From Annona cherimola (lineage: Eukaryota > Streptophyta > Magnoliopsida > Magnoliales > Annonaceae): a stretch of 64,000 nt of DNA. Numbering within the stretch: position 1 is the stretch's first letter; every line of letters begins with the position of its first letter. Made by a program: the position numbers and the translations under genes. Positions 34,090 to 45,624 of the stretch are shown piece after piece. The stretch is from assembly GCA_030490835.1 (NCBI GenBank), contig CM059971.1, positions 59,382,012 to 59,446,011 of the forward strand, given 5' to 3'. The notes beneath the pieces are model-generated. The model searched no databases and was not told the origin of the DNA. It saw only the letters and a list, made by a program, of their open reading frames with translations.

Positions 34090-34588
34090 CGAAGGCACGA
34101 ACCAGGATCTGCATTTCTTTTTTCTCGATGACATCCCATATCTAGTAATACTCACATCAATATGCTTAATTCTGGAGTGATAAGTTGCATTCCTGCTCAA
34201 ATCTATGATGCTTTGGTTATCACAGTGTATAACATATTTCTTCTACCTCAAGCTAACTTCCTAAGAAACTACTTATCCATAATAATTCTTCCCTGCTTCT
34301 GTGACTGCAATGTACTCTGCTTTTGTTGTAGATGAAGCAATACTTATGCAACTTGGACTACCAAGACACAACTCCCCTTGTAAAAGTGAAAATATGCCTA
34401 GAAGTAGACTTCCTATGATCCAAATCACTTGCTATATCTGCATATGTAAATCCCTCAAGTACATCATTGTCACCACCAAAATATAAACAAACATTAGAAG
34501 TGTCTTTCAAATATTTGAAGATCTACTACATTGCCTTCCAATGCTTCTTGTCTGGATTGGCAAGATATCTACTCATGACTCTAACTGT
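34090..34588 (-). pseudogene. copia RNase H-side remnant
   Basis: This segment lies between the 3' LTR and the inserted gypsy-type element. On the minus strand it continues the copia polyprotein after RT, and a plus-strand frame at 34301-34486 is only its shadow. The order and the restored length support RNase H, but motifs are too degraded for a confident residue-level call. Confidence 0.55.
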
Positions 34589-34593
34589 GTGAG

Positions 34594-36180
34594 TGATAAC
34601 TCGTAAAAATACGAGTTATCATGGTCCATTTCAGATTTTATTTGTGCATTAGTCCAAGAGATTAGGCTTAGTTTGCATCTATTTAGCTTAATTTTCACTC
34701 ACTTTGCATTTTAGGAGCATTATTTAGTTTTTATGCATTTTTAGCATTAATTAGACATTTTTAGTCCATTTACTTAGTTTTTTCATTTTTTGCAGGAAGG
34801 ATGGGCCGTATGAAGGCATGCGGGCGAGTGGAATGCAGATCGAGACCAAGTCACGAGGCAGGTGGATGGCGCCCAGGTGCCACCCTACGTGCCCTTGCCA
34901 GGATCTCCAAGACTCCAGCACAATTCAGCAAGCAAATTTCTTCTAGAGAGTTGGGGCCTAAAAGCCAGGCATGATCACAAAAGTGTGTCCAGGAGAAGCT
35001 CCAAGTCATGAAATTCTAGGGAGTTGGTGCCTAGGCGCCAGCCAGGGGCACCAAGGCATGAATTCCTAGGGTTTGTAGAAAAGTTTCAAGTTGCCCAGCA
35101 CACAGAGGGTTGGCGCTTAGGTGCCAGCTAGGGGCGCCTAGGCGCCAATACGCATCTGTACGCGCAGATTTCAGTGCGTGTGCCGTGCAATGCTACTCTA
35201 TAAATAGATCCTAGGGGTTTGCGTGCGGGGGACGACAGAGGAGAGAGCCTAGCAACGAAATTACACAGAAGAGAAAGACGAAAATGCGATCAAAAGCATA
35301 GATTGAAGAGAGGATTCAACTCCGTTGGTGGAAGCTACTGGAAAACCAGTTTTCTTTTATTCTTTTGATATGGATACTTTCCATATGGATGTAATGGATG
35401 TTATGATCATGTCTTTGAACTAAATCTCCATTAGATAGATAGTTAGGATGAATTGAACTCTAAACTATATTGTCTTGGTTCTTTGAAATTCAGGAATGAA
35501 TATTTGATTTTATATATGATTGTGTGTGATTTACCTCTGCATGTGTAGTTTTAATACTTTTTACAAGATTAGCTACCTTGTAAGATGATTTAATTGCTTG
35601 ATTTATCCTTGGAAAAGGAAAATATCTGCTAAATCCATGTGTAGGGCATAGGTTTCCTCTTTGTTAAGGGGAGTTGTTTAACGGATAGGAATATACCGTT
35701 AAATCCTGTGTAGTCAATAAACAGGTTATGAATTTATCAATTTTACTTTATTTAATGGCATGGGAACATAACAATTAAATAGGGTGTAATTAGCTTTATA
35801 TGATGTTGGAAGACATATATAAAGATTATTGAACTTGGACTAGTAAATACATACACAATTCAATTAAAAAGAACCAACGGGATATAGTTTAGATTCAAGG
35901 ATTCCGAGCTATCCATCTTCCATCCCTGATTATTAAACCCGTTTATAGTATTCCAGCGATTCCGTGGGCTCTACTCTGAATTTTGTTATTGCAACTGTTA
36001 ACTTTAGTTTAAATCCACAAACTCAGAATTTTCTACCCACCGAAAGAAATTAAATTAATTAATAATTTTGGTTAACAATTCCTCGTGGGAACGATATTCT
36101 ACTCACTCTTTATTACTTGACACGGCACGTATACTTGCGTAAATAGCGAGCATTTTAAATGACATATATGCAGCTTGTCA
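34594..36180 (+). repeat. 5' LTR of the non-autonomous gypsy-type element
   Basis: It begins with the inverted pair TGATAACTCG and CGAGTTATCA. The U3 part holds many GGCGCC/GGTGCC/GGCACC palindromic words (34850-35160), followed by a TATA box CTATAAATA at 35198-35206. The downstream part (35300-36120) is nearly identical to 41120-41940. Confidence 0.93.
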
Positions 36181-36205
36181 AGTTTTTGGTGCCGTTGCCA
36201 GGGAA
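36181..36205 (+). other. Primer-binding site (Athila/Tat type)
   Basis: AGTTT followed by TTGGTGCCGTTGCCAGGGAA matches the TTGGCGCCGTTGCCGGGGA signature found directly after 5' LTRs of plant Athila/Tat gypsy elements, with two changes. Confidence 0.85.
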
Positions 36206-36349
36206 TTGGTTTAACTAATATTATTAGTTTTATTGATTTCTTGTACAATTCTGTAATTATATTTCATTTTACGTTTCCTTCTTTTCTTCTTTTCAATTCT
36301 TTTCTTTTGATAAAATTTTATTTCAAGGGACTGTTTATTGTAATTTTCA

Positions 36350-37273
36350 ATGACTTCAAATGCTTACCACTGGCCAAATGTAGAATTTTTAACACTAAGT
36401 ACAATGAGTTTCCATGAGTATGACAATATATGGGCACCTCCAACTCAATTTGCAGGTTTTGACAATCAAATGCAAGATATGAACAATTCTTATTCAACTT
36501 ACTGTAATTTGTGCGGAGCCGAGGGACATTTGTCAATTCAATGCATCTATTACTCAGCATCCGTAGGTTATCTTGATCATTCTAATGATGCACAGAACAA
36601 CTATGGAGACCTGTAATTAGAAAATATGATGACGATAGGATTCCAAGTATATCAAGTAGGGGAGTCATCACCACATGAAAGCAAGTCATCTTTGGAGGAC
36701 ATGTTAATGCAATTTATAAAGAGCCAAATGGAGTTTAACCTGAACATACAAAAGTAGGTAGAGCAGCTGGCTACTGCAATCCAAAGTAGGCATCAAGAGT
36801 TTTCTTCAATTGATATTGAGGATGACTTAAAGGAAACTATGTTGGATGAAGGCTATCAAAACACTATAAGCATCAAAGAAGATATATCTATTTATGTAGT
36901 AGAATAATTTGCCCCTCAATTCGTACTTGAACAATTGGCTGAGCCAATGGAAAGCCAGGAATTGGAAGAAGAAATTGATGAAGAAATAGAGGTTGATATA
37001 GTGGAGAAAGTTGAAAATTATCATATCAACATGCCTCTAATTTGTCTTCTTGAAATTTAGGTGCAACATGACTTAAGTAATCAATGCATAGCTTTGGAAA
37101 GCAGCATCTTGAAGCCATCATTTATTCAAGACCCCGAAGAAAAACTCTTCTATAGTCTCTATGAAATTCAAGAAAAGAGGCTAACTGATTCACTTGAGGA
37201 GGCTAGGAAGAGATCTGAACTTCTAGTGCATATGTTGCATGGAAGAAAGTTCGACAAAGCAGGAATTGGCTAA
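36350..37273 (+). pseudogene. Gag remnant with zinc knuckle
   Basis: The frame 36350-36616 contains CNLCGAEGHLSIQC, a CX2CX4HX4C nucleic-acid-binding knuckle as in gypsy Gag. Homology-like sequence continues with stops (MQFIKSQMEFNLN, then an acidic Glu-rich stretch near 36960) to the frame 37061-37273, which looks like an amphipathic helix region. Gag would package the element RNA. The N-terminal capsid part is missing or unrecognisable and no protease follows. Confidence 0.65.
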
Positions 37274-37521
37274 TCATTATGGAACGTCGAGCTGAATACG
37301 TTAAACTTAGCGCTGAATGGGAGACAATCCATTTTCATTTCCATTTTGATTTGTGTTTTTGTTTTTATTTTTATTTTTAGGAAAATGACTTGGAGCATAA
37401 TTTCCTAAAGATCATGCTTGGAAGTAGCTGGGAGATGGGGGTGCCTCGGCGCTGTGATGAAGATCCCAAAGAACACGGAGGCACAAACCGGCGCCGGGTT
37501 GTGGACAGCACGACCCAGACG

Positions 37522-37556
37522 CCTTATAAAGGTCGGGGTTAGGGTTTAAACCCTAA
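37522..37556 (+). promoter_or_regulatory. Internal promoter: palindromic TATA and telobox palindrome
   Basis: CCTTATAAAGG (37522-37532), a perfect palindrome holding a TATA box, is followed by TTAGGGTTTAAACCCTAA (37539-37556), a perfect 18-bp palindrome of two facing teloboxes. Next comes a CT-rich leader typical of plant 5' UTRs (37570-37800). This lies about 650 bp upstream of the ORF at 38210 and is not part of either LTR, so it may drive a separate transcript. Confidence 0.6.
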
Positions 37557-38209
37557 CCCTCACGCCCTAGCGCCGGAAAACTCCTCCTTTCTCATTGCTA
37601 ATCAATCTCCAATCCTTGATTCCAAGCCTTTTCAACTTAAATCCAACACCATTTTATCAAGAAATCTTCCCTCCACTTTATCCATTCCGTTTTCCATCTC
37701 GTTCTTTTTTCCCCCTTTCCTTATCCAAAATTCAATTTTTTCATCACCAAATCCTTAGCCCCACACCTATTCTAGCTTTTCCATCATTTTTCCTTGATTT
37801 GGGCTCCATTTTGAGCACAACCATCATCATCTTCTTCAATTGGTGCCGAGAACCCGCTGTCAGCAGGTCGGGGCCTAGGTGCCGCTACCCCGCGCCTCGG
37901 CGCCAATGCAGAAATAGGTTAAGGTCCAAATTTCAGGTGGAAGGCTTCTGTGGGTAAAAATTTCTCCATCTTTGGTGTCTTTTCATTGCTTTGAAGTGTT
38001 TTGGTGATTGTTGAGTGGAGAATTGGATTGGTTTGGTTGGTTTTTGTGGATTGGTCTACGGAGTGAAGATTGAGTTAGGTGGTTGGTTTTGTGGATTGTT
38101 TGGTGTTGATTTGGTGCTTGATTGGCTTGTGGTTGGTTTGCGAAGATTGGCTTGTGGTTTGCTTTGGATTTTTGCTTGCGAGGGCCTTTTGAGAATATTT
38201 GTTTGAGAC

Positions 38210-39308
38210 ATGGCTTCATCATCATTGGCTAAGAGGAAGAAAGTTCAGGAGCCGATAGAATTTGACGCCAACCGATTCATGTCCGCTCAGGCGTTTAAGC
38301 GGTACACGGATTCACTCCAAAAGCAGCATTTGATTCCGGAGAGGGGAATCAAGATTACTTCTTTTTCCGATAACTTCATTAATGCATTGAATGCTAGAGA
38401 TTGGCAGAAATTCCTCGCACAGCCAGAGTCTGCGATCGTCCTAGTTGTAGAGTTTTATGCCAATGCGGTGGAGCAAGAGCAGGGGCTAGTGAAGGTCAGG
38501 GGCAAGATCATCCCATTCCATGCAGAGGTGATCAACTCGTATTATGGGTTAGTTTCTTTCGATCACCCAGATGAGTACGAGACATTCCTAGTGGGAGAAG
38601 ACCGAAATGTCAACTCCATCACCATGCATCTCTGCCAAAGGCCTCCGACATGGAAGTCGACGGGAGGACAACTCACGTCCTTTAAGCACAGCGAGATGAT
38701 GTATGATGAGCGGATGTTCTTCCATTTTGTCTTGACCTGAATGATGCCGTCGACCCACGTCAGCGAGGTGACGATGGACAGGGCATTGCTCCTTCATGCC
38801 ATCTACAGCGGCATGACGATCAATGTGGGAAGGCTGATCTACAATCAAATCTGCGCCAGCGTGACCGCACCCTGGGCAGCTACTATTTCCCGTCCCTTAT
38901 CACCGGGCTCTGCAAATGGGCCGGAGTCAAATGGGAGCCGATGAAGGAGCTCCTGAACTGTCAGGCGATTATTGACTACCTCTCCTACCGCACCCAGCCC
39001 CGGGTCCGCACCGCCATGACTCGGCCCAGAGCAGCTCCACCAGCAGGTCCTTCCTCGTAACCACTATCCACGGGCGAGCGGCTAACCAACCGGAGAACTT
39101 GGTTGCAACCCAAGCCAAGTACAGGCGTCAGCATGATAGGGCGATGGAGGCCTACTTACGGCGGATTGCGGAGGACTGCCAGATTGATGTCTCCACCCTC
39201 CCGCCTTTCCCATCGACGCTGCCGGAGGTCCGAGCCTGCTTCGGACAGCCATCTCAGCCCCAACCTACTGACAGCGAGGATGAGGATGTGATGGAGTCCG
39301 ATTCTTGA
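38210..39308 (+). pseudogene. Plant transposon protein (PF20167-like) ORF, disrupted
   Basis: The frame starts at 38210 (ATG in a favourable context, Ala-Ser-Ser next) and runs 176 codons to a TGA at 38738-38740. It contains FDANRFMSAQAFKRY, a W-x-K-F-L block and VVEFYANA, which I recognise as the 'putative plant transposon protein' domain carried by some Athila/Tat and non-autonomous gypsy elements; its function is unknown. Homology continues in the same frame after the stop (MMPSTHVSEVTMDRALLLHA), shifts frame near 38870, and after another shift ends in an acidic tail (frame 39099-39308, SEDEDVMESDS). It is clearly more GC-rich than its surroundings. The breaks make it a pseudogene here. 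Confidence 0.75.
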
Positions 39309-40440
39309 GGTAGTCCCGGTCCTTTCATTTTGTTTTTATTTTTGCTTTTCATTGTATTTTCTTTATTAGGTCATTCTAAGTCAACATGCATTGAGGACAA
39401 TGCATCTCTCAAGTTTGGGGGGGTGTATAATTCTCAACAATAGGTTAGCTTTTTATCTTTTATTTTATGTTGCATGTTATGTCAATTCCAGCTAATGAAA
39501 GTCATCTTCGTTTGATTCATCTTATTGAAAATGTGCAAGGTTGTGATTAATGTTGACTTGAAATAGAATTCATGAAAAATGGACAATTCAGATTAAGAAA
39601 CAAGTATGAAAGTAAGTTGCAATTAAAATGTGAAAGAATTAAAAGGATTTCATAATGCATTATTCTAATTCAATTACATGTATATCTTCCAGACTGAGAT
39701 GATGAGAATTTAATTAAAAAAATGCTGACCAAGTACTTTAATGGATTCGAAAATGTTATTATTTCACATAAATCGCACAGGCACGTTCAGTACCTCTAAC
39801 AAAATAAGAAAAATAAAAGGGGGTGATTAACCTAAGCTGAGTAACTAGGACTTGGCATCAACAAATGACAAGGTTTGCGTAAAAATGCAAAGGACAATCA
39901 CAGTAATAACGCTTTAAAATCAAAATTCTCCCAAGATACCCTGAAATATGGTGAGGGGAGCCGAAAAAAATAGATTTCCAGATATCCTGAAATATGGTGA
40001 GGAGAATTTTTGCAATAAGTTTGGGGGGAGAAAGAATGTGCAGTTGGTAAAAATTGAATCCAGTGACTTATTACTATTTTCTGTAACCAGTGAATTCAGC
40101 TTAAACCTTGGTTTGCTTGTTTCCATTAATTTTCTAACCAGTTTGTTGATCCAATGGAAGATTAACATGTTGAATTATGACCATGTACTAAGGAATTTTG
40201 ACACCTACATGTAACTTGGTTTGAGAATGAAAAGGCATACCTTGTTTTGTGTAATGGAGGATTTTTCAAGTCAGATTACTCTTAACCTTATTAAATAGAT
40301 ACATGGATTGATCAAAGCATCACGGGAAGCAAATGGAGTTGATAGTGTTTGCATTCATTCATTTATTCATTCACTTATTCATTCATTTAGTGTGTTTGCA
40401 TGTATTGCTCGAGGACTAGCAACATTTAAGTTTAGGAGTG
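39309..40440 (+). other. 3' non-coding part of the non-autonomous element
   Basis: No coding domain is seen. It includes the GAGGACAATGCATCTCTCAA and GTTTGGGGGGGTG words at 39391-39425, seen in many plant gypsy interiors, a short tandem duplication around ATATGGTGAGG (39946 and 39992), and an ATTC-rich microsatellite (about 40350-40393). The right LTR starts at 40441. A second GGGG run (TTGGGGGGAG at 40021) occurs mid-way. Confidence 0.5.
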
Positions 40441-42009
40441 TGATAACTCGTAAAAAATACGAGTTATCAGGGCCCATTTCAGACTTTATTTGTGCGTTAG
40501 TTCGAGAGATTAGGCTTAGTTTCATTTAGCTTAATTTTTACTCACTTTGCATTTTGGGAGCATTATTTAGTTTTTATGCATTTTTAGCATTAATTAGGCA
40601 TTTTTGTCCATCTACTTAGTTTTTCCATTTTTTGTAGGAAGGACGGGCCATATGAAGGCATGTGGGCGAGTGGAATGCAAATCGAGACCAAGTCACAAGG
40701 CAAGTGGATGGCACCAGGCGCCACCCTACGTGCCATTACCAGGATCTCCAAGACTCCAGCACAATTCAGCAAGCAAATTTTTTCTAGAGAGTTGGCACTT
40801 AGGCGCCATCCAGGGGCGCCCAGGCGCCAGACATGATCACACAAGTGTGTCTAGGAGAAGCTCCAAGTCATGAAACTCCAAGGAGTTGGCGCTTAGGCCC
40901 CGAGGCATGAATTCTTGGGGTTTGCAGAAAAAGTTTCAAGTTGCCCAACACACAGAGAGTTGGCACCTAGGCGCCAATACGCATCTGTACGCGCAGATTT
41001 CAGTGCGTGTGCCGTGCAATGCTACTCTATAAATAGATCCTAGGAGTTTGCGCGCGGGGGACGACAGAGGAGAGATCCTAGCAACGAAATTACACAGAAG
41101 AGAAAGACAAAAATGCGATCAAAAGCATAGATTGAAGAGAGGATTCAACTCCGTTGGTGGAAGCTACTGGAAAACCAGTTTTCTTTTATTCTTTTGATAT
41201 GGATACTTTCCATATGGATGTAATGGATGTTATGATCATGTCTTTGAACTAAATCTCCATTAGATAGATAGTTAGGATGAATTGAACTCTAAACCATATT
41301 GTCTTGGTTCTTTGAAATTCAGGAATGAATATTTGATTTTATATATGATTGTGTGTGATTTACCTCTGCATGTGTAGTTTTAATACTTTTTACAAGATTA
41401 GCTACCTTGTAAGATGATTTAATTGCTTGATTTATCCTTGGAAAAGGAAAATATCTGCTAAATCCATGTGTAGGGCATAGGTTTCCTCTTTGTTAAGGGG
41501 AGTTGTTTAACGGATAGGAATATACCGTTAAATCCTGTGTAGTCAATAAACAGGTTATGAATTTATCAATTTTACTTTATTTAATGGCATGGGAACATAA
41601 CAATTAAATAGGGTGTAATTAACTTTATATGATGTTGGAAGACATATATAAAGATTATTGAACTTGGACTAGTAAATACATACACAATTCAATTAAAAAG
41701 AACCAACGGGATATAGTTTAGATTCAAGGATTCCGAGCTATCCATCTTCCATCCCTGATTATTAAACCCGTTTATAGTATTCCAGCGATTCCGTGGGCTC
41801 TACTCTGAATTTTGTTATTGCAACTGTTAGCTTTAGTTTAAATCCACAAACTCAGAATTTTCTACCCACCGAAAGAAATTAAATTAATTAATAATTTTGG
41901 TTAACAATTCCTTGTGGGAACGATACTCTACTCACTCTTTACTATTTGACACGACACGTATACTGGCATAAATTGTGAGCATTTTAATTGACATATACGC
42001 AGCTCGTCA
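40441..42009 (+). repeat. 3' LTR of the non-autonomous gypsy-type element
   Basis: Same termini as the left LTR. TATA box at 41027-41035. Compared with the left LTR, the GGCGCC-rich U3 portion carries deletions and several CG-to-TG/CA type differences, while the U5 portion is nearly unchanged. Confidence 0.93.
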
Positions 42010-42014
42010 GTGAG

Positions 42015-42810
42015 TAATGTTTGGCCTAGTACAAATTATAGCATACATGAGACTCCCAACTGCAGATGAATATGGTATAGAAGGGATGCTCTCTTTCTTT
42101 CTCTATAGTTGGACACTTCTTTGTATTAAGCTTGAAATGATTGGCTAGCGGTGTAGAAACATGCTTAGCATCCTTCATATTGAACTTTTTAAGCACTCGT
42201 TTAATATATTTCTCTTGTAATAATCACAACTTTCTGGCTTTTCTATCATGAGATATAGTCATGCCCAAAATTTGCTTTGCTTGTCCTAAGTCCTTTATCT
42301 CAAATGAATTAGACAACTCTTGCTTTAACTTGTTGATTCTACATTTATCTCTTCCCACAATTAGCATGTCATCTACATACAACAAAAGGACAATGAAATT
42401 ACTTTTAGATATACACACAATGATCTGCATGTATCCTTTTTTAATCATGACTTCTCAGAAAGGAGCCAAATTTTTTGTACCATTGCCTTGGTGCTTGCTT
42501 TAAGCCGTATAGCCTTTTCTTTAGTTTGTAGACCAAATGTTCTTTACCTTTGACTTCAAAACCTTCTGGTTGTCTCATGTAAATTTTCTCCAAATTCGTA
42601 TGAAGGAATGCAGTTTTGATATCTAATTGCTTAATTTCAAGGTCTTAACTTGTAGCTAGGCCTAAAATAGCTCGAATAGAAGACATCTTCATAATTAGAG
42701 TGAAGATCTCATCAAAGTCTATGCCTTTTTTTTTATTAAAGCCTTTCACTACCAATTGAGCTTTATATTTGATGTTTCCACTGTCATTATTTTTCACCTT
42801 GAACACCCAC
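42015..42810 (-). pseudogene. copia reverse transcriptase, C-terminal part
   Basis: On the minus strand, WVFKVKN begins at about 42810, followed by IKYKAQLVVKGFNKKKGIDF (frame 42645-42881), then RT sequence with breaks, and the catalytic YVDDMLIV (42357-42379) with IKDLGQAKQILGM. The N-terminal half of RT lies beyond the solo LTR at 42811-45624, which interrupts the protein just before the WVFK block. The first residues of the 42645-42881 frame come from the LTR. Confidence 0.88.
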
Positions 42811-45624
42811 GTAGTGCCCCAAGTATTACCAACTATATAAATGGATAATAATGTGTATAATATAGTTTGATAACCACACAATATTAAGATTTTGAAGAAT
42901 CGATGGGTCGAATATTTGAAAGGTTATATGAATTGTTGCAAATGTGTTAAAAAAATCGAGTTTGTGAGGACTAGAGGGATGAATTTTGATAGATAGCTTG
43001 GTGAAAGCCTGATATAAATTCTCACATGGTCCTTAGGTTGTTTTGGACTTGTAAGAACTTTTGATTTGATTAAATGATGAATGTTGAGATTTGAACATCG
43101 TGTAAATTTTGAATTAGAGAAGGACATTATTTAGAGTTTATTCATTTTGAAATATATTTAGGCATGGGCGAGATGTTTAGCTTATTTAGAATGGAAATAA
43201 ATAGTTGTGAGTGAGATTCGAATAGTAGATTTGGATAATGATGAAAATGGGCTTAATTGTATAGTTATGCCCAAAAGAGTTATAGTAATGAAAATGACCA
43301 AGGAACATTAATGAGAGCCATGATTTGCACAAGATATGATTGAAAGGTGTTCATGAAGCTTGGTAATAAAATTGAGATGATGGATTTGAGAATTAAGTCA
43401 TTTGGGGCTAATGATGAAAATTCAGTAAGAAATAAACTTGATGGGAAAAATTTTAGAAACAACATAGAATATGATGGTTTCTAGTATGGATAAGATTCTA
43501 GGTATATGTGTGATGTGTGAGAAGTAATTTTGAAGGCATTGAAAGTGATATATGTAATTTGGGCCCATGAGACCTGTTGCAAAAGCAAACTAGCTAAGGA
43601 GTTGAGTTGACAGGTCAAAATTTGTGTGAGACATATTTTGAGAAAATAAATGAAATAAAACTGATATTTTGATGATAAGAGTTGTGTGTGTGAATGATTA
43701 GTTTAGTATTGAGAATGTTTTGACATATTATGACCACTTATCTTGTGAATGAGTGAAAGTCGTCGATAAAGTTATGTAGTAAAATGTAAGCCAAAGTTTA
43801 TGGTGATAGAATTTTAATCTGAAATTTTGTGGAGAAATGGTAATTGAAGTTAAGAATCCAACGCAAAATGAATCGTTTCAATCAGAGTTGTCTAGAGAAA
43901 GTTATGAATAAAACAATGCAACATACCTGAAATCAGGCCATTTATGAACTAACATGGGTCATACTGTGTTGTTTTCAAAACACTACTGCTCAGGCCACAT
44001 TGGCAGCTCTCTTAAACTATGAAAGGGTCTAGTCCATACCCACTTCATGTCATTTCTTTTCCTCATTCCTCCCATGCTCCTAGCTCTCTATCCTTATGAA
44101 AAATTACTCAAAAGTACTTAAATCCACATCATTTTTACATCAAGAAAGCTTCTTAGAGATTTTTAGGTAAAATTGAATTTGAGGTAAGTAGGTTGTTTTT
44201 TTGAATCGAAGCATGAATTTGGGTTAGAATAATGTCATTTTAATGATTGTTTATGAGCATTCGATTTGTTTTTTTGATTTGGATGAATTTTTGAGATATG
44301 AGACTTGCGTAGCGATTGTAGAGAGGTTAGAAATTCAGAATTTTAATGAAAGTGTGTGTAAAGGATGAAATAAAAGTGTTTAAAAGTGATTTTGCACAGT
44401 ATATTATGTGTTGGAAATAATTTCATGAATTTTGAGCGAGTTTAGTTTGATTTTAATATATTGCCTATAAGGTGTTTGATGAAATGCCCGAGTGAGGCTT
44501 AATGTTTAGAAACTATATATAAATGGATGTGTAGAACTTTAATGATGTGAATAATGTGTTGTAAATGCTTAGGGGCATACATGATGTTGAATTATTAGGA
44601 ATGAAACTTGTGACAAACTTGATGAATATGAGTTTTATAAATTAAAATGGGGTTTGAATTTTGTACTTAAAGAGATGGTTGGAAGTATGTTGGAATTTAT
44701 GATGAATTGACATGGTTGTCTATAATGGTTTGGTGTGGGCTTTTACATGTCACATGTTAATTTGATTAATTGGGGCTAAGCTCTTTGAATATGGTTTAGT
44801 AGCGGCGGCTATGTATTTGTGCATGGTTTGAAATGAGCATGAGACATGATCTGAACATGAATATGATGCATATGTCATAAGTGATGCATATGCATGGTTT
44901 ACATAGGGTTATTCATGATCCTTTATTGACATGAGGATAGGATTATTCATGACTCTTGATGGACATGAGGTTGACTTGCTTCATGTATATATTTGTGGCA
45001 TGACATGATTGTGTGGGGTTAGTGAGAGCCTGGTGTTTGCATTGCATGTAGTGGAATGGTGTACGATGAATTTAGCATAGATTTATTATTATTTTTATCA
45101 AGTACACTTACTGAATTTTCCCAACTCACGTGTTTATTTTTAACTTTTTAGCATGCCTAATACTACAGTACCTAGTAATAAACTATGTTATGTTAATCTC
45201 AGGCTGGTATGGAATGCTTCAGATATAAGTCATGTTAGCTTTGGGTTATACTTATTTGAGGCTGATGTATATGTGAGATGTGACACATACTATATGATTA
45301 GTTATGAGATGCATTTGTATATTGAGATCTTGAGTCATGGATGTATGGCCTATTAATGTCTTATCAATGTATGTTGGGAATTGTAAATGTGTATTTTACT
45401 TCTGTTGATATGCAAATGATGAAAATAATCATAGTCTAAATTAGCTAATTTGCTGTCATATGTTTAATTGATGAATTAGTTGTGAATATTTAGGATTGAC
45501 ACAAGTAGATTTTTATATACATGTGGTCATTTACTTTCAAAATTATAGCAAATCCTAGGGAGATGCCGACAAATCTCTGCCATAGAGATGCCAGTTTGAG
45601 GTGGTCGTTGGCAGGGCACTATAA
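42811..45624 (+). mobile_element. Gypsy-type solo LTR (2.8 kb) inside copia RT
   Basis: The ends are GTAGTGCCCC and GGGCACTATA, inverted copies; the fuller form TGTAGTGCCCC opens the minus-strand LTR at 59153. The last 60 bases (GCCGACAAATCTCTGCCATA) match the inverse of 59165-59210. Flanks CCCAC (42806-42810) and TCCAC (45625-45629) form a 5-bp target duplication with one change. Without it, copia RT joins across the site. It contains a CT-rich block (44020-44110), two ~37-bp tandem copies (44920-44980) and the ACTGAATTTTCCCAACTCAC segment. No coding domains. Confidence 0.8.

Larger units (their letters stand above)
34594..42009 (+). mobile_element. Non-autonomous gypsy-type element (LARD-like), 7.4 kb
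   Basis: LTRs are 34594-36180 (1,587 bp) and 40441-42009 (1,569 bp), both starting TGATAACTCG and ending ...TCGTCA/TTGTCA. Perfect 5-bp target duplications GTGAG lie at 34589-34593 and 42010-42014, inside the copia element. After the left LTR comes AGTTTTTGGTGCCGTTGCC, the primer-site signature of Athila/Tat-type gypsy elements. The ~4.26-kb interior has gag remnants and a separate GC-rich ORF but no protease, reverse transcriptase or integrase, so it must be mobilised in trans. The U5 halves of the LTRs are almost identical (five or six differences seen over about 770 bp), indicating fairly recent insertion. Confidence 0.93.

Noticed and set aside
37595..37957. 120-codon frame upstream of the 38210 ORF as a separate protein
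   Set aside because: Its Pro/Phe/Ser-rich translation comes from the CT-rich leader; position and composition fit a 5' UTR.
38588..38848. Minus-strand frame opposite the transposon-protein ORF
   Set aside because: It is an antisense shadow of the GC-rich 38210 ORF, created by its codon bias.
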